Made by a program: the position numbers and the translations under genes
NCBI GenBank assembly: GCA_030043175.1
Contig: JASHYD010000427.1
Coordinates: 1-5,368 of the forward strand
From: Xanthobacteraceae bacterium
GTDB taxonomy: Bacteria; Pseudomonadota; Alphaproteobacteria; Rhizobiales; Xanthobacteraceae
DNA length: 5,368 nt
Direction of reading: 5' to 3'
Shown: positions 5,292 to 5,368 of the stretch, piece by piece
Layout of the letters: the number at the start of each line of letters is the position of its first letter
Position numbering within the stretch: the first letter of the stretch is position 1
The notes under the pieces: generated by a model
What the model saw: the letters and a program-made list of their open reading frames with translations, nothing else
What the model was told of the DNA's origin: nothing
The model's database searches: none

Positions 5292-5368
5292 GAGCGCCGA
5301 CCACGTCGACGGCCTGCCTCGCGCACGGCCGGTGTACCTCAGTAAGCGGACCCGCGCCGGGCCGGCCG
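5279..5368 (+). repeat. Direct repeat copy 2 (at least 90 bp, cut by the window edge)
   Basis: Same orientation as copy 1, offset by 603 bp, with three substitutions. It reaches the last base of the window, so its true right end is unknown. Together with copy 1 it brackets the PsiF gene. Confidence 0.9.

Overview
The window looks like an accessory, partly decayed stretch of an alphaproteobacterial genome, most likely a Bradyrhizobium-like member of the Rhizobiales. The basis is HWE-family sensor kinases, a PsiF-repeat protein with an alphaproteobacterial-style signal peptide, GC-rich third codon positions in the genes, and GC-rich intergenic repeats. The genus is an inference from style, not a database match.

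Layout. Positions 1-147 (+) hold the apparent C-terminal tail of a molybdopterin-binding (xanthine dehydrogenase/aldehyde oxidase type) subunit, broken by stops and perhaps by a short palindromic insertion. Positions 160-309 hold a short unrecognised frame with coding-like codon use. Positions 543-1559 (-) encode an intact PAS plus HWE histidine kinase. Positions 1620-2072 hold no convincing gene. Positions 2073-2525 (-) hold the C-terminal half of a second, related HWE kinase. At about 2525/2526 it abuts, head to head, an acyl-CoA dehydrogenase (+, to 3579) that lacks its own N-terminus. Both partners lose their 5' ends at the same point, so this is a recombination or deletion scar. Positions 3878-4606 (+) encode a short-chain dehydrogenase/reductase (SDR) with a good Rossmann motif but no catalytic tyrosine. 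Positions 4994-5239 (+) encode a small secreted PsiF-repeat protein. It sits between two nearly identical 90-bp direct repeats, the second of which runs off the window.

How the parts fit. The genes do not form one operon or pathway. The likely functional ones are the PAS-HWE kinase, the SDR and the PsiF protein. A GGAAC-N17-GTT sequence 51 bp upstream of the SDR start resembles promoters of the alphaproteobacterial general stress sigma factor EcfG. HWE kinases are frequent inputs to that same response, so a stress link between kinase and SDR is possible but inferred. The remaining pieces (molybdoenzyme tail, half kinase, beheaded dehydrogenase, repeat-flanked psiF) point to a rearrangement-prone region. 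I saw no tRNA, rRNA, CRISPR array or recognisable transposase.
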